Below, piece by piece: positions 25,367-63,513 of a DNA stretch of 64,000 bases. Both the position numbers and the translations under genes were made by a program. Origin of the DNA: Perca fluviatilis (lineage: Eukaryota; Chordata; Actinopteri; Perciformes; Percidae). The stretch's first letter is position 1. The number at the start of each line of letters is the position of its first letter. The stretch lies in NCBI RefSeq assembly GCF_010015445.1, contig NC_053133.1, positions 25,169,082 to 25,233,081 of the forward strand. The letters run 5' to 3'. Below the pieces are notes generated by a model. It ran no database searches and was not told the origin of the DNA. It saw only the letters and a list, made by a program, of their open reading frames with translations.

Positions 25367-26136
25367 GGAGCCCTAGTTAGGCGACAGTTTGAGAGGGGTC
25401 AGCACATGGCCCAGCGGCCACCAATCACAGAGCAGTAATGCAGCAGTGTCGACTCTCCCTCCCTCCCTGACACTCCCCCTTCTTCCTTCCTCCCGTCCCA
25501 TGCGTTCACTTGTCTTTCCCTCCCACTGATACCTTTCTCTTCGACTTACATCAGTTCTGCTCTCACTACTTTAGCTTCCCCCCCGTCACAACCTCTTCCC
25601 TGCCTCCCCTCACAGGACCACTAGGCCCCCCATAAAGGCTGGAACATGGGAAATGCTAAAAGTCTTAACTGGTAATTGTATTTTTTTTTAAATAATACAT
25701 TTATATAACATTACTTTGGAATATTGTTATTTCTGTCTACTCTTTACATACGTCTATTCTATGTCTGTCCATCCTGAAACAGGGATCCCTTCTCTGTTGT
25801 TCTTTCTGACTTTTTTGTTTGTTTTTCTGTTTCTGCTGTGCGATTTTGGATTGTATAAATAAAATTGACTCGACTTTTTTTTTTTAAACAAAATTTGGTT
25901 TCCAGATCTAGATCTGACAGTGAAGTTGATTCCTTTCGAGTTCCCGTATCTAGCGATGCGTAGTTCTGTTACTTCAGAGAAGTACTTTACTTTAGATAAG
26001 AACTACAGGAGTGTCCGTGTAGTGAGGGTTAATATTGCAGTACCTGGTAGAAGTAGTAGTATCCTGGACCCAGCGCTCCGTGCGTTAGCGGCACCTGTAG
26101 ATCAGCTGGATACAGTGGATTCTGGTCTGACGTCAT
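14303..26136 (-). CDS. larp4b: La-related protein 4B, complete gene (590-aa isoform, 15 coding exons)
   Basis: LARP4B is a cytoplasmic mRNA-binding factor that associates with poly(A)-binding protein and supports mRNA stability and translation. Coding exons: 26136-26044, 21355-21214, 21025-20885, 20745-20697, 20310-20174, 18924-18821, 18634-18524, 18330-18070, 17878-17808, 17666-17481, 16231-16162, 16067-15951, 15643-15570, 15299-15230, 14449-14303. All junction phases match. Residues 38-46 (SLNPNAEVW) form the PAM2w PABP-binding motif. The La motif covers about 126-200 ([18 protein letters not shown]) and the RRM-like domain about 205-290 ([14 protein letters not shown]). An Arg/Gly-rich segment lies near 395-430, and a conserved [11 protein letters not shown] motif follows it. 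The MTSDQ start, LNPNAEVW (Glu, where LARP4 has Lys as I recall) and the RIKAK stretch favour LARP4B over LARP4. The protein is shorter than the roughly 740-aa human protein because the C-terminus after SYAQICQR is brief. Confidence 0.9.
14547..14805. mobile_element. 259-bp MITE in larp4b intron 15
   Basis: The left end GATATCGTGAGCTTAGAATT is mirrored by the right end AATTCTAAGCTCACGATATC. The inverted repeat continues imperfectly to about 33 bases (AAGGTTCTAT/ATAGAACCTT). The AT-rich centre is non-coding. Confidence 0.85.
15230..15299 (-). CDS. larp4b: larp4b exon 15
   Basis: It encodes [20 protein letters not shown] and EPVA. The acceptor is CTCTGTAG and the donor GTCGCA|GTAAGA. It is assigned by position, splice sites and phase; the peptide itself is poorly conserved. 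Confidence 0.65.
15570..15643 (-). CDS. larp4b: larp4b exon 14
   Basis: It encodes [20 protein letters not shown] and PILE. The donor GAGCA|GTAAGT is near perfect and overlaps an in-frame TAA, so unspliced transcripts stop right after the exon. Confidence 0.7.
15737..15926. repeat. TG-flanked dispersed minisatellite-associated spacer in larp4b intron 13
   Basis: (TG)n arrays at about 15753-15786 and 15895-15925 enclose a spacer with GGGTCCAAAAACCAGGAGTC and TATACTTGTGGGGTC. The same spacer occurs in inverse at about 61195-61290, also bordered by CA arrays. Confidence 0.75.
15951..16067 (-). CDS. larp4b: larp4b exon 13 ([11 protein letters not shown] motif)
   Basis: It encodes [20 protein letters not shown] then [19 protein letters not shown]. 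The ELGL-SFPPLP block is a conserved LARP4/4B C-terminal motif. The donor is GTGAAG|GTGACA, and a CA repeat starts some 24 bases into the intron. Confidence 0.85.
16162..16231 (-). CDS. larp4b: larp4b exon 12 (basic segment)
   Basis: It encodes [20 protein letters not shown]. The donor CGC|GTAAGT is strong. A LINE insertion lies only about 83 bases upstream of its acceptor. Confidence 0.75.
16315..16780 (+). mobile_element. 5'-truncated L1-type LINE insertion in larp4b intron 11
   Basis: The plus strand encodes the end of an L1-clade ORF2 ([17 protein letters not shown], then LEKIRYT and FYIIWQPF). It runs to a 3' UTR with AATAAA and an A tail. A perfect 14-bp direct repeat AAAAGCGTCACTCA at 16301-16314 and 16781-16794 marks the target-site duplication. 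It is antisense to larp4b and cannot be autonomous. Confidence 0.88.
17481..17666 (-). CDS. larp4b: larp4b exon 11 (Ser-rich and RG-rich segment)
   Basis: It encodes [19 protein letters not shown] followed by [19 protein letters not shown], a basic RG-rich stretch expected in LARP4/4B C-terminal regions. The donor is GGAAG|GTAACC. Confidence 0.82.
17808..17878 (-). CDS. larp4b: larp4b exon 10
   Basis: It encodes [20 protein letters not shown], corresponding to the family's FINGF element. The donor is GATGAG|GTAGCC, leaving a split arginine codon. Confidence 0.82.
18070..18330 (-). CDS. larp4b: larp4b exon 9 (end of RRM and following linker)
   Basis: It encodes [20 protein letters not shown], then [20 protein letters not shown] and a Pro/Tyr/Gln-rich linker. 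The RIKAK wording is of LARP4B type. The donor is GCTGAC|GTGAGT, phase 0. Confidence 0.9.
18524..18634 (-). CDS. larp4b: larp4b exon 8 (RRM-like domain)
   Basis: It encodes [19 protein letters not shown] and [18 protein letters not shown], matching the LARP4-type RRM. The acceptor is CTGCAG and the donor CAACAG|GTAAAA. Phase is 0 on both sides. Confidence 0.9.
18821..18924 (-). CDS. larp4b: larp4b exon 7, ends at a GC splice donor
   Basis: It encodes [20 protein letters not shown] and [15 protein letters not shown], covering the La-RRM linker and first RRM strand. The only phase-correct exit is AAGGAG|GCAAGA, a GC-AG intron. Joining to exon 8 gives TPKEEVEALF, as in the family. Confidence 0.88.
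19021..19262. repeat. Small MITE followed by (TG)n(TA)n microsatellite in larp4b intron 6
   Basis: AAGAGTGACATGA at 19021 and TCATGTCACTCTT ending near 19168 are inverted termini of a roughly 148-bp element. It contains a short telomere-like CCCTAACCCTAAC. A long (TG)n at about 19174-19240 and a short (TA)n follow. Confidence 0.7.
19355..20010. mobile_element. MITE with CAGACCAAAGATT termini in larp4b intron 6
   Basis: The left end CAGACCAAAGATTCGCGAT is matched by the right end ATCGCAAATCTTTGGTCTG. AGAACGCTGCAG occurs inside both ends. The element is about 656 bp and has no transposase. Confidence 0.8.
20174..20310 (-). CDS. larp4b: larp4b exon 6 (La motif core)
   Basis: It encodes [20 protein letters not shown] and [19 protein letters not shown]. 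The first string is the highly conserved LARP4-type La motif signature, including the Met-Asp-Ser-Asp-Gln segment. The donor is AAAT|GTCAGT. Confidence 0.92.
20697..20745 (-). CDS. larp4b: larp4b exon 5 (start of La motif)
   Basis: This 49-base exon encodes [16 protein letters not shown], the first helix of the La motif, with donor ACCAG|GTAACA. The arginine codon is split with exon 6. Confidence 0.85.
20885..21025 (-). CDS. larp4b: larp4b exon 4 (acidic linker)
   Basis: It encodes [20 protein letters not shown] and an acidic linker ending PIDPPVT. The acceptor follows a run of T, and the donor ACAG|GTAGCAG is good. Entry and exit phase are both 1. Confidence 0.85.
21214..21355 (-). CDS. larp4b: larp4b exon 3 (PAM2w motif)
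   Basis: The acceptor TTTCAG is followed by GAACCTGTTG, and the donor is GAAG|GTAGGC. The encoded SLNPNAEVW is the Trp-containing PAM2 variant that contacts the MLLE domain of PABP. It is the shared exon that either first coding exon can join. Confidence 0.9.
22081..25026 (-). CDS. 982-codon alternative first coding exon inside larp4b intron 2 (MGCC start)
   Basis: One uninterrupted frame runs from the ATG at 25026 to a GTAAGT donor after 22081. A splice acceptor (CCCACTTTAG) ends at 25037, so the exon begins at 25036, ten bases before the ATG. The start context GAAGATGG is strong. The N-terminus [12 protein letters not shown] carries Gly2 and Cys3/Cys4 (myristoylation plus palmitoylation), then a dileucine motif ERSSLL at residues 16-21. 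The remainder is acidic, Ser/Thr/Pro/Glu-rich and probably disordered, with Ser runs and no domain I recognise; its end reads [10 protein letters not shown]. The donor is phase 0, the same as the MTSDQ exon, so it can join exon 3 in frame ([15 protein letters not shown]) to give about 1541 aa. I cannot name a homologue. A separate gene sharing these exons, or a transcript ending in the following intron, remains possible. Confidence 0.7.
25275..25364. repeat. (TG)45 microsatellite in larp4b intron 2
   Basis: A pure TG run of about 90 bases lies about 240 bases upstream (minus-strand sense) of the large MGCC exon. Confidence 0.95.
25365..26043. other. Remainder of larp4b intron 2, no exon identified
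   Basis: The segment is pyrimidine-rich on the plus strand (25440-25620) and then AT-rich. A leader exon for the MGCC transcript could lie here, but no sequence singles it out. Confidence 0.4.
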
Positions 26137-26201
26137 GTGAATCGGGCTCGAGGACAACTCAACGGGACGAGTGCTGCCGCTGTCGATGGTCACCACGGAG
26201 A
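26044..26201 (-). CDS. larp4b: larp4b exon 2: partial 5' UTR and alternative start exon MTSDQ (coding 26136-26044)
   Basis: The acceptor CCTGCCAG precedes 26201 and the donor CAG|GTACTG follows 26044. The coding part gives 31 residues beginning [17 protein letters not shown] and ending in YYYFYQ, phase 0 at the donor. The start context (CAC before ATG, A after) is weak. MTSDQ equals the first five residues of human LARP4B as I recall it. Confidence 0.8.
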
Positions 26202-28404
26202 CTGGCAGGGGGACCAGTGGGGAGAAGTAAATGAGTCACAACACCAGCTGGCATGATGGAAACAACTAGATTACTCAATATGGACTTCAACTGGTAAATA
26301 CTGCACATTGAATTAATAATAACTAATAGGTAGGGCTGGGCGATATGGAGAAAATCAGATATCACGATATTCTTGACCAAATACCTCGATATCGATATTG
26401 CGGCGATATTCTAGGGTTGACAATTGGGGCTTTAACAAAATATCTGCACACTTAGATCAGTAATCAGTAATGTGGACATATAGTCTAAGTGGGAAAACGG
26501 CAAATAATAGAACAGTTACAACAGTCTAGCAAGTTCAGAAAAGTACATCTCTTCACTGTAATGCAGCCTTTAAAACCAGGAAAAGACACCACTTATGTCA
26601 TATCACAATATTACGATATCCAAAATCTAAGACGATATCTAGTCTCATATCACGATATAATATCGATATATTACCCAGCCCTACTAATAGCTCCCCCTAC
26701 ACTAATGACTTCTTTCATCACTCATTTGATTAATCAGTCAATATTTGACTATATAAAAGTCATAACTACAGACTGATGCAAATCACAATTTACCAGAAAA
26801 TTACGGTTTCAAATGTTTCACTTAGTTTAACCAACTCTAAAAAATAAACTTATTAATAAAGAAACTAATACATTCAAAAAGCTCACATTGGTCAAACTTT
26901 AACCAGTTACCTAATGCTTGGTATTTAAGCTTGTTTGGAGATTTAAAGGATTGAGTAACATTTCAAAAATCGACAAACACATTCACTAACTAGTTTCTTT
27001 ACAATTTCAAGAATACATCCATTCTAAGACTGAATCATTTCAAAATAGAGCACCACAATGTACTTCTTATAACTTAAGAAGAATTAGTCAATTAATCAAT
27101 TATTCAATCAATAAAACGCAGTTAATAGTTTACTTAGCTGAAATGACTTTACTGGCTCCAGATTCTTAAATGTGAATAGTTAGTTGCTGTTTTCTTAGAT
27201 GTTTTTCTCATTTAGGACTGTTGGTTAGACAAAAAAAAAAAAACTATTTTAAGTTGTCCTTTGGGTTTAAAAATGCGCTAATTTGCATACATTTCCAGAA
27301 CAGAAAAGTAAACATTGGATAAAGAAAATTCTTCTTTCCTTTTGTTGACATAGCTAGCTAGAGTCTTAGGTTTTTACAGAGGGAATTTTTGATATCTATT
27401 TTTATTGCTCCATAAATCAGAAATACTGTCAACAGATAGCTAGTTAGCAAGCTATACAAAAAAAAAAATCAATTTTCGCGACCTCAAAATTGAAAAATTA
27501 TGTTTTTGCCTGTAGCTAGTTGTCTTCCTAAATGCTAACATTAGTTAGCTAACATTAGCTAACTTCAATGATAGAAGCCATGAATAGCAACGTTAATGGG
27601 AAAGGGTGTGTTGGGGTGTAAAAATTATTAATTTCTCATAAGTTTTAGCTAGTCTGTCAACAACTTCACTGAAGGATAAACAGATATTAACGGCTAAACG
27701 TCATCTGGTTAACAAACTTGGCGAGCTTGGTTGATTTTCTCCCATTCAAAACGACTGAAAGGCATTTGCAATAGAGTTTTGTGTAAGTTAAACTGGTCTC
27801 TTTAATAAATATCCATATAAGTTAGCTAGCTAGCTCAAAAGAAAACTATTACTGATGGCAACGCTAGCTAGGTCTGACTTGATTTAACGTTAACGTTAGT
27901 TAGCTACCTTTCAGCTCCCCAGTCGGTTACAGTTAAGACAGTCTTCTCGGCTGGCAACCTGAATTAACCTTGACTGTTAGCATTACCGTTAGGTAGTTGG
28001 TGAGGAAATACCTCCAATAAACACTTCTGCAAATGTAAGTCAAGTTAACCTAGTTGTTAAATTCTTATCTTACGGAATTTAAACGGCATTTCAGGCAAAA
28101 CGCAGCAGCTTAATCATGCTAACCGCTAGCTAGCCAACGTTCAGAAATCGAACAATAACAATAACGTTAAAAGATGCTAACGGTTGGGTTACAGCTAGCT
28201 GAAGCTAAATGTTGTGCTAACTTAGCTATAAAACTGGTAGCTCATATCAAGCAATCCGACTGGTTCATCGAAATCCTTTGCACATTAAGTATCACTCCGC
28301 GTCTGAGAAAAAAACGTGAGCTATTGCTTAAATAACTCAACTTAGTGTTGTAAAAAGCGGGTTCTGGTCGAGTTGTTTTTATTGATCGTGATGCAGGAAC
28401 TCAC
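26202..28404 (-). other. larp4b: larp4b intron 1
   Basis: An AT-rich intron. It holds one complete MITE at 26330-26682, many AGCTAGCTAACGTTAGC-type words at about 27300-28250, and a 120-bp segment at 27711-27830 duplicated near 30731-30850. I see no coding sequence. Confidence 0.75.
26330..26682. mobile_element. Complete hAT-like MITE, GGGCTGGGCGATAT family
   Basis: It starts GTAGGGCTGGGCGATATGG and ends ATATTACCCAGCCCT. The flanking 8-bp direct repeats ACTAATAG (26322-26329 and 26683-26690) are the size expected for hAT insertion. It is the reference copy for those at 1437, 4820 and 49105. Confidence 0.85.
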
Positions 28405-28530
28405 CTGTCCTCCTGCTGCGTTGAAGTCTGGCTTTTCTCGCGGTGTGTTTGCGGGACTCTCTCCTCGTTTGCTTTCATAAAAACCGCCCGTTAACGTTGT
28501 TGTTTTTCCGACCTTACGCACACTCTGTAG
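28405..28530 (-). promoter_or_regulatory. larp4b: larp4b leader exon (5' UTR) and promoter end
   Basis: A strong donor (GGACAG|GTGAGT) ends an exon at 28405. The sequence upstream is compatible with a non-coding first exon; the right edge is estimated. An upstream ATG at 28478 would open a short frame that splices into exon 2 and stops 22 bases before the MTSDQ start codon. Confidence 0.6.
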
Positions 28531-28735
28531 TTTCTATGGAAACTGTACGAACATTCATATTTTAAATTTCAGGGTTTTATTAATATTTTAAATTACAGGG
28601 GTTTTTCCCCCGGATTTTAGAAATACTGAAGTCATCAGGCTACAAATGCATCTCCCAGCAACCACAGGGAATTTTGACAGGAACACAAAAAAAAAATAAT
28701 CCCCCTTGTTAAAATGTTCCAGTTTATTTATTCAA

Positions 28736-29202
28736 TTAAAGGTGCTCTAAGTGATGTGACACGTTTTTTAGGCTACAACATTTTTTATCACATACAGAAA
28801 ACATCTCCTCACTATCTACTAGCTGCCTGTCACATGAACACAATGTAAAAAAAAACTGGGCCAACCTGCACCACCAAACCTAACAAACAGTCTTCCAGCC
28901 AATAACAGACAAGAAGGAGCTGGTTGAGCCATCACTGCAGCAGCGTTAGCACGTAGGCTACATCCACAATGCGTATTCATGACTCAACCAACTCCTTCTT
29001 GTCTGTTATTGGCTGGAACACTGTTTGTTATGGTTCGTTGTGCAGGTTGGTTCAGTTTGTTTTTGTTGGCGTTTGTGGAGCCTGGGCTGTCTACAAAGAC
29101 GACCGTTTTTTTACAGTGTGTTCAGGGGACAGGCAGCTATATGTATGTGACAAAAAATGTTGTATCCTAAAAAACGCGTCACATCACTTAGAGCACCTTT
29201 AA
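28736..29202. mobile_element. Foldback MITE with about 210-bp inverted arms, TTAA-flanked
   Basis: The termini read TTAAAGGTGCTCTAAGTGAT and ATCACTTAGAGCACCTTTAA. The arms continue as near-complements inward: CCAGCCAATAACAGACAAGA near 28895 pairs with TCTTGTCTGTTATTGGCTGG near 28995. Almost the whole 467-bp element can fold into one hairpin. It lies about 200 bases from the larp4b leader exon. Confidence 0.85.
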
Positions 29203-29693
29203 CTGTTATCTGCTAAAAAAAACAACAACTACTCCACTACCTGGAATAAATCCCGGGGGAGTGCTGAAAACTTTATTTATCATTTTGTTGACCTAAAGTA
29301 GTCAAACGGAAACATGTCTACAAAACATATATAGAATCAGCTCATTAAATACCCACCAAGTGTTAGCCATGTGTTTTTCATTTTAAACACCCCATAAAAT
29401 CAGCAATTGAAAGTATCTGTAGCCAGTATTCATAGAAACCCAGATCACCACCCTCAGTTTGAAGAGAAATGAAAAAGTTTAAAATATTAATTTAAAGCGT
29501 CATATGACGACTTATAAAACTTACAAAAGAGCCATGCTGTGTACTTTTTATTGTAACATCCCTAAAACCCCCAAATCCAAGTTTAAACAAGTATAATATG
29601 ACCCTGATAGATTCACTTTGACATCCTCATGAACAAGATACTAATTTAATGAGATAAGAAATCAAAGTAGACCTGCATGTAGTTGGTTGGCTC

Positions 29694-30065
29694 CAGTGGT
29701 GTAGTCTACAAGATACGTGATACGCAGGTATACGCACTATACCCACTAAGAAAGCTCCAGGATTTCCATATACCCACTTAAAACTGCCCAATGACACGCA
29801 ACAACATACTTTCCATTATATTTTTGACATATTTTGAATTGTCATCTGTGTTTTCTATCTTTGCATAGGCTAAATAAATGTATTTCCACAGTAAATTGGT
29901 TGATAAAATTGTATCAGAATGCAGGAAATTAAGTCTTTGATGCTCAAAATTTCCCTGGTGGAGGGCACCCAGATCCCCCATGCCCCCAAATGTGATATGA
30001 TATGATTTTTTCATGATTTTATACGAAAAAAGGAAGATAAAAAAAAAAAGGAAGAACATTTTCAC
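29694..30065. mobile_element. Truncated hAT-like MITE, CAGTGGTGTAGTCTA terminus
   Basis: It starts CAGTGGTGTAGTCTAC and shares GATACGCAGGTATRCGCA and CCAGGATTTCCATATACCC with the complete copy at 61743-62365, which is inverted relative to it. The distal end is lost in A/T-rich sequence. Confidence 0.7.
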
Positions 30066-30394
30066 ATAAATTTTATCCTAATTTCGTATTTCTCTGTGGC
30101 TCATTGGGATCCATTACTTCCTAAGTCTCAGGATTCAACCCGCTCCCATGAGACAAATGTCAGGGTGAAATTGTGCACAATTAAAAGTTTCTACTCTGAG
30201 GAACTGGAGTGCTTTTATCTCTCTTATAAAGTGATGAAGCCGGCGCTGAAGGGGCTCTCCTGTGATCAAGAGTTCATTCAGTAAAGTGTCTGTGGAGCTC
30301 TGTGGAGAAGAGGGATCCCCCCAGCATGCTCTCTGACTCAACACTTGGGCTTAGTAAAGTGCACCAGAGTTCACCGAGAGTTTGCGGTGCTGAT

Positions 30395-60038
<29,644 letters not shown>

Positions 60039-60240
60039 GTCTCACAGGTTTCCCCGCCACAATTGACACGACGCCAGCATCGCCGGCCAGCTCCCTGGCG
60101 TCCACACCGCCCCGCAGACTAATGCTGCTGGTTCGGGTCCAACATCCCGCAGCCAACCAGAGAGCTCCAGAACGAAGACAAACACATGGGTGATCTCTTG
60201 CGGTTCTCTCTTAAATGCATGTATATACTGTATATATATG
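60039..60240 (-). promoter_or_regulatory. gabrr3-like: Receptor 5' UTR and putative promoter
   Basis: This is directly upstream of the start codon. A TATATA-rich word (CAGTATATACATGCATTTAA on the minus strand, about 60235-60210) could act as a TATA element. No upstream exon is evident. This is inference from position. Confidence 0.3.
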
Positions 60241-60659
60241 TTCCTACATGCATGTGTCTCTGCAGCAGGTGCTTGTGCAGCTCCTCCGTCTGCAGCTGAA
60301 CATCCCGGCTGCGATGATCTCCAGGAACCTTCTGCTGCTGCTGTCGTTCGCGCCTCCTCTCGCTCTCGCAGTCGGCCTCGGTCTGTTTTGTCTGCAGGTC
60401 TGTGTCGGATCTTTCTATCTCTGATTAAAATCGATATGAATCTATTCCTCGCGGCGATGGGAGGAATGACACTAATTCCACTCTAATCCTCTTATCTACG
60501 GCCACAGCAATCTTTCACTAACCTACAAACAGTCCCCCCACACACACACACACACACACCCCATCAGTAATCAGGATTTTGTCAGCGGGACAATAAAAAA
60601 AATCATGCACCTGGTGTGATTATATGGATTATAATATGCGATGAGCGCATACCTCCACA

Positions 60660-60662
<3 letters not shown>

Positions 60663-60695
<33 letters not shown>

Positions 60696-60839
60696 AGAAG
60701 TTTTTTTGTGCGTGAAAATGAATCACGAGGTTTGAAAGCGGCTCAAACACCAAAAGGTCATCAAGATTGGGGGAGGTTTAATCCGAGTGGAGCGAGGTGC
60801 ATCTAATAGCGTCTTCCTCAGTTTACACCTCTGGAAGAC

Positions 60840-60924
<85 letters not shown>

Positions 60925-61290
60925 GTCTGTATTACTATCTTTGTGGAGACATATCATTGACATAATGCATTCCCTAGCCCCTTAACCTAACCTTAACCAT
61001 CACAACTAAATGCCTAACCTTAACCCTTACCCTAACCTTAACCATCACAACTAAATGCCTAACCTTTACCCTCACCCTAACCATAACCATCACAACAAAT
61101 GCCTAACCTTAACCCTTACCCTCACCCTAACCATAACCTAATTCTAACCCTAATCCTAAAACCAAGTCTTAACCCTCAAACAACCCTTTAAACTCGTGGG
61201 GACCAGCATTTTGGTCCCCACGAGGCTGTGCAGACCCCACAAGTATACTGGAGTCCCCGGTTTTTGGACCCCACGAATATAGTAAAACAG

Positions 61291-61337
<47 letters not shown>

Positions 61338-61390
61338 CGCACACGCACGCACACAAACACACACGCACGCACGCCTTCAAACACACACAA
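60663..61390. repeat. Microsatellite and telomere-like composite repeat
   Basis: (GT)n at about 60663-60694 and (CA)41 at about 60842-60922 are followed by a degenerate CCTAACCNTAACC array at about 60978-61190. An inverted GTGGGGACCA...TGGTCCCCAC dyad at 61196-61222, the spacer also present at 15786-15890, and (CA)n at 61296-61330 come next. The array is interstitial and degenerate, not a chromosome end. Confidence 0.82.
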
Positions 61391-61742
61391 AAGCAATTTT
61401 AGATGTGTAGGGGGGCGTGTTTTTGCAATAAAGGAGTGTGAAGAATTTTCACTTTTGCAGTTAAACTGTGTTGCACCATCAGAGTTGTTGAGTTCCAGTG
61501 ATATTAACTTGACAAATAACTCACTGGGGTTTTACTGATTTTTTACAATGTCATGATCATAAGAGACCCAGAGCTTGTTGTTCTAAAATCACACACAAAA
61601 CAGAAAAACAAAACCTTTTCGACATCTTGTTAAAGTGTGACGCAACACCAGAGAGAAGAGCAGGGTTTGACTGCCTTCTCAAGTTTACACCTGTTACCAC
61701 ACCCATTAGTGAGATCACAGCGTACTGGAGTACACTACTACA

Positions 61743-62365
61743 CAGTGGTGTAGTCTAATGTATTGTAGTGGGTATACTGTACCACTTTATTTTTCCTGAA
61801 TGGGCCTTTGGGGGTGTAGTGTGTGTGTGTGTGTGGGGTGGGGGGGTGTCAAAGACTAATCTCCTGCATTGTGATACACTTTTATGCACCAATGTATGGT
61901 GGGAATACCACTATTTATCCTATGAGAAGGAAATCACAGATGACATTCAAAATATATCAAACATATAATGGAATATAAAGCAGTAAGGGGGCTTTCGTGT
62001 CAGGGACCTAAGCCTGGATCACAAAAGTTGAGCCCAAAGCAACGAGGAAAAAAATAAAATAGGCTACTTATATTTGTCTTAGATGTGTGGCGAAGGGAGG
62101 ATGCTGGCTAGTGTAGGTGGAGCATTTGGGCGCGGTCGCTACGTACACACTACGCACTACGCTCAGCGTGTCAGTGAAAGATTCTGCACTGTTAGTTTAG
62201 TTTGCTGTCACATTACTCGACCCCCGTATTTGTGAATACAAATATCGGTCACAAAAATATGTTGTTGCGTATCATTGCACATTTTTAAGTGGGTATATGG
62301 AAATCCTGGAGATTTCTTAGTGGGTATGCTGCGCATACCTGCGTATCACGTAGACTCCACCACTG
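61743..62365. mobile_element. Complete hAT-like MITE, CAGTGGTGTAGTCTA family
   Basis: It starts CAGTGGTGTAGTCTAATG and ends TAGACTCCACCACTG. The flanking 8-bp repeats CTACTACA and CTTCTACA match at 7 of 8 positions. The inverted relative is at 29694. No transposase. Confidence 0.82.
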
Positions 62366-62589
62366 CTTCTACATCACTGTGGCAGGAGGAGAAGCTGGAG
62401 GTCAGCGAAAAGAAACATGACGAAGAAGAAGCTTTTGTTAAATGGCTCTTTAAAAATTGTGAGTGAGTGAGTAATGAAATGGTCATCATTTTATGCCCAT
62501 CAGTGGCTGAGCAGGAACAACTTAAGAAGAAACAGTATGTCAGTATTCACAGAAATGTATGAATGTCATCATACATTACCGAATGAATT

Positions 62590-62830
62590 ATTAACTCCGT
62601 CAGGGAGGTCATGTTTTTGGTTCAGTTTCTCTGTCTGTCAGGAGGATAAAAAACTACTGGCCCGATTTTCCTGAAACTTGGTGGAAGAAGGTAGCATGGG
62701 CCAAGAAAGAACACATTACATCTTGGAGCGGATCAGTATCACGGGGCGGACACACAAATTCTTTTTCACTTTCATTAACATTGCGACATAGGGCATGGCC
62801 TTGGCGGAGGTCTCTCTGAGTAACTTCTAG
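62590..62830. repeat. Interspersed repeat, second copy of the 56860-57310 family
   Basis: It shares CTACTGGCCCGATTTTCCTG, ATCACGGGGCGGA and GGCCTTGGCGGAGGTCTC with the intron 1 copy and is the less degraded of the two. Confidence 0.7.
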
Positions 62831-62997
62831 TTTTGTGACCAGCAAAGTACTCACTCAATCGTGGTAATTTCATTGAACAATAACTATTTGGAAATATACA
62901 TCATGTAAGAACAATGTTCAAGTGAAAAAAAAAGGTTGTGCAAGTTTTGATAAACATCAGGTTCATTCATTAGCAAGGACCAACAAGTCCTCTAAAC

Positions 62998-63505
62998 TAG
63001 GGGTCTTCAACAGGGGGTCCGGGACCTCTAGGGGGTCCTCAGAGGCAATGCTGGGCGGCCTCCAAATTATTGTTAATTTTTTGAAAGTTTTGAATGAATC
63101 CAACTAACATATTGTTAGCAAATATAAATCTCCACTGCTTACTGGCCTATAGGTAAGGTAGTCACTAAGGTAGTCATCCACAGATACAGTTCATCCTAAG
63201 GATTCACTGTGCCACATGTATGTTTAACATTAAAACATGATTTATAAAATCATGACAACAATTATTAGAATAGCTTAGTATTGTATGCAAAAAAAGGTAT
63301 GTATAAAGGCTTTACACGTTAGTGTAATTGTAGTAATATGCAACTTTATTTTATACAATATACGTAGTAGGGGGTACCTGCTCCATCACTCTTTCAGTTA
63401 AAGGTGCTCTAAGTGATGTCACGTGTCAACGAGAAGTAACGTCACCCAACATCGCTTAGAGCACCTTTAAGTGGTCCTTGGCTTAAGAAACGTTGAAGAT
63501 CCCTG
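62998..63505. mobile_element. hAT-like MITE (copy 2) carrying a nested TTAA-type MITE
   Basis: It starts TAGGGGTCTTCAACAGGGGG and ends GAAACGTTGAAGATCCCTG, flanked by exact 8-bp CTCTAAAC repeats at 62990-62997 and 63506-63513. Its 3' part is interrupted at 63398-63470. Confidence 0.88.
63398..63470. mobile_element. 73-bp TTAA-flanked mini-MITE nested in the hAT-like copy
   Basis: TTAAAGGTGCTCTAAGTGAT and ATCGCTTAGAGCACCTTTAA bound the insert. Its termini are those of the foldback element at 28736-29202. Copy 1 of the host element (near 32109) has an uninterrupted single TTAA here. Confidence 0.88.
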
Positions 63506-63513
63506 CTCTAAAC

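Noticed and set aside
60978..61190. Telomere
   Set aside because: The CCTAAC-like array is degenerate, about 200 bp, interstitial and flanked by CA repeats on both sides.
62275..62466. Possible exon ending in an acidic-basic peptide (KKHDEEEAFVKWLF)
   Set aside because: The frame starts inside a hAT-like MITE and I found no supporting splice context or family.
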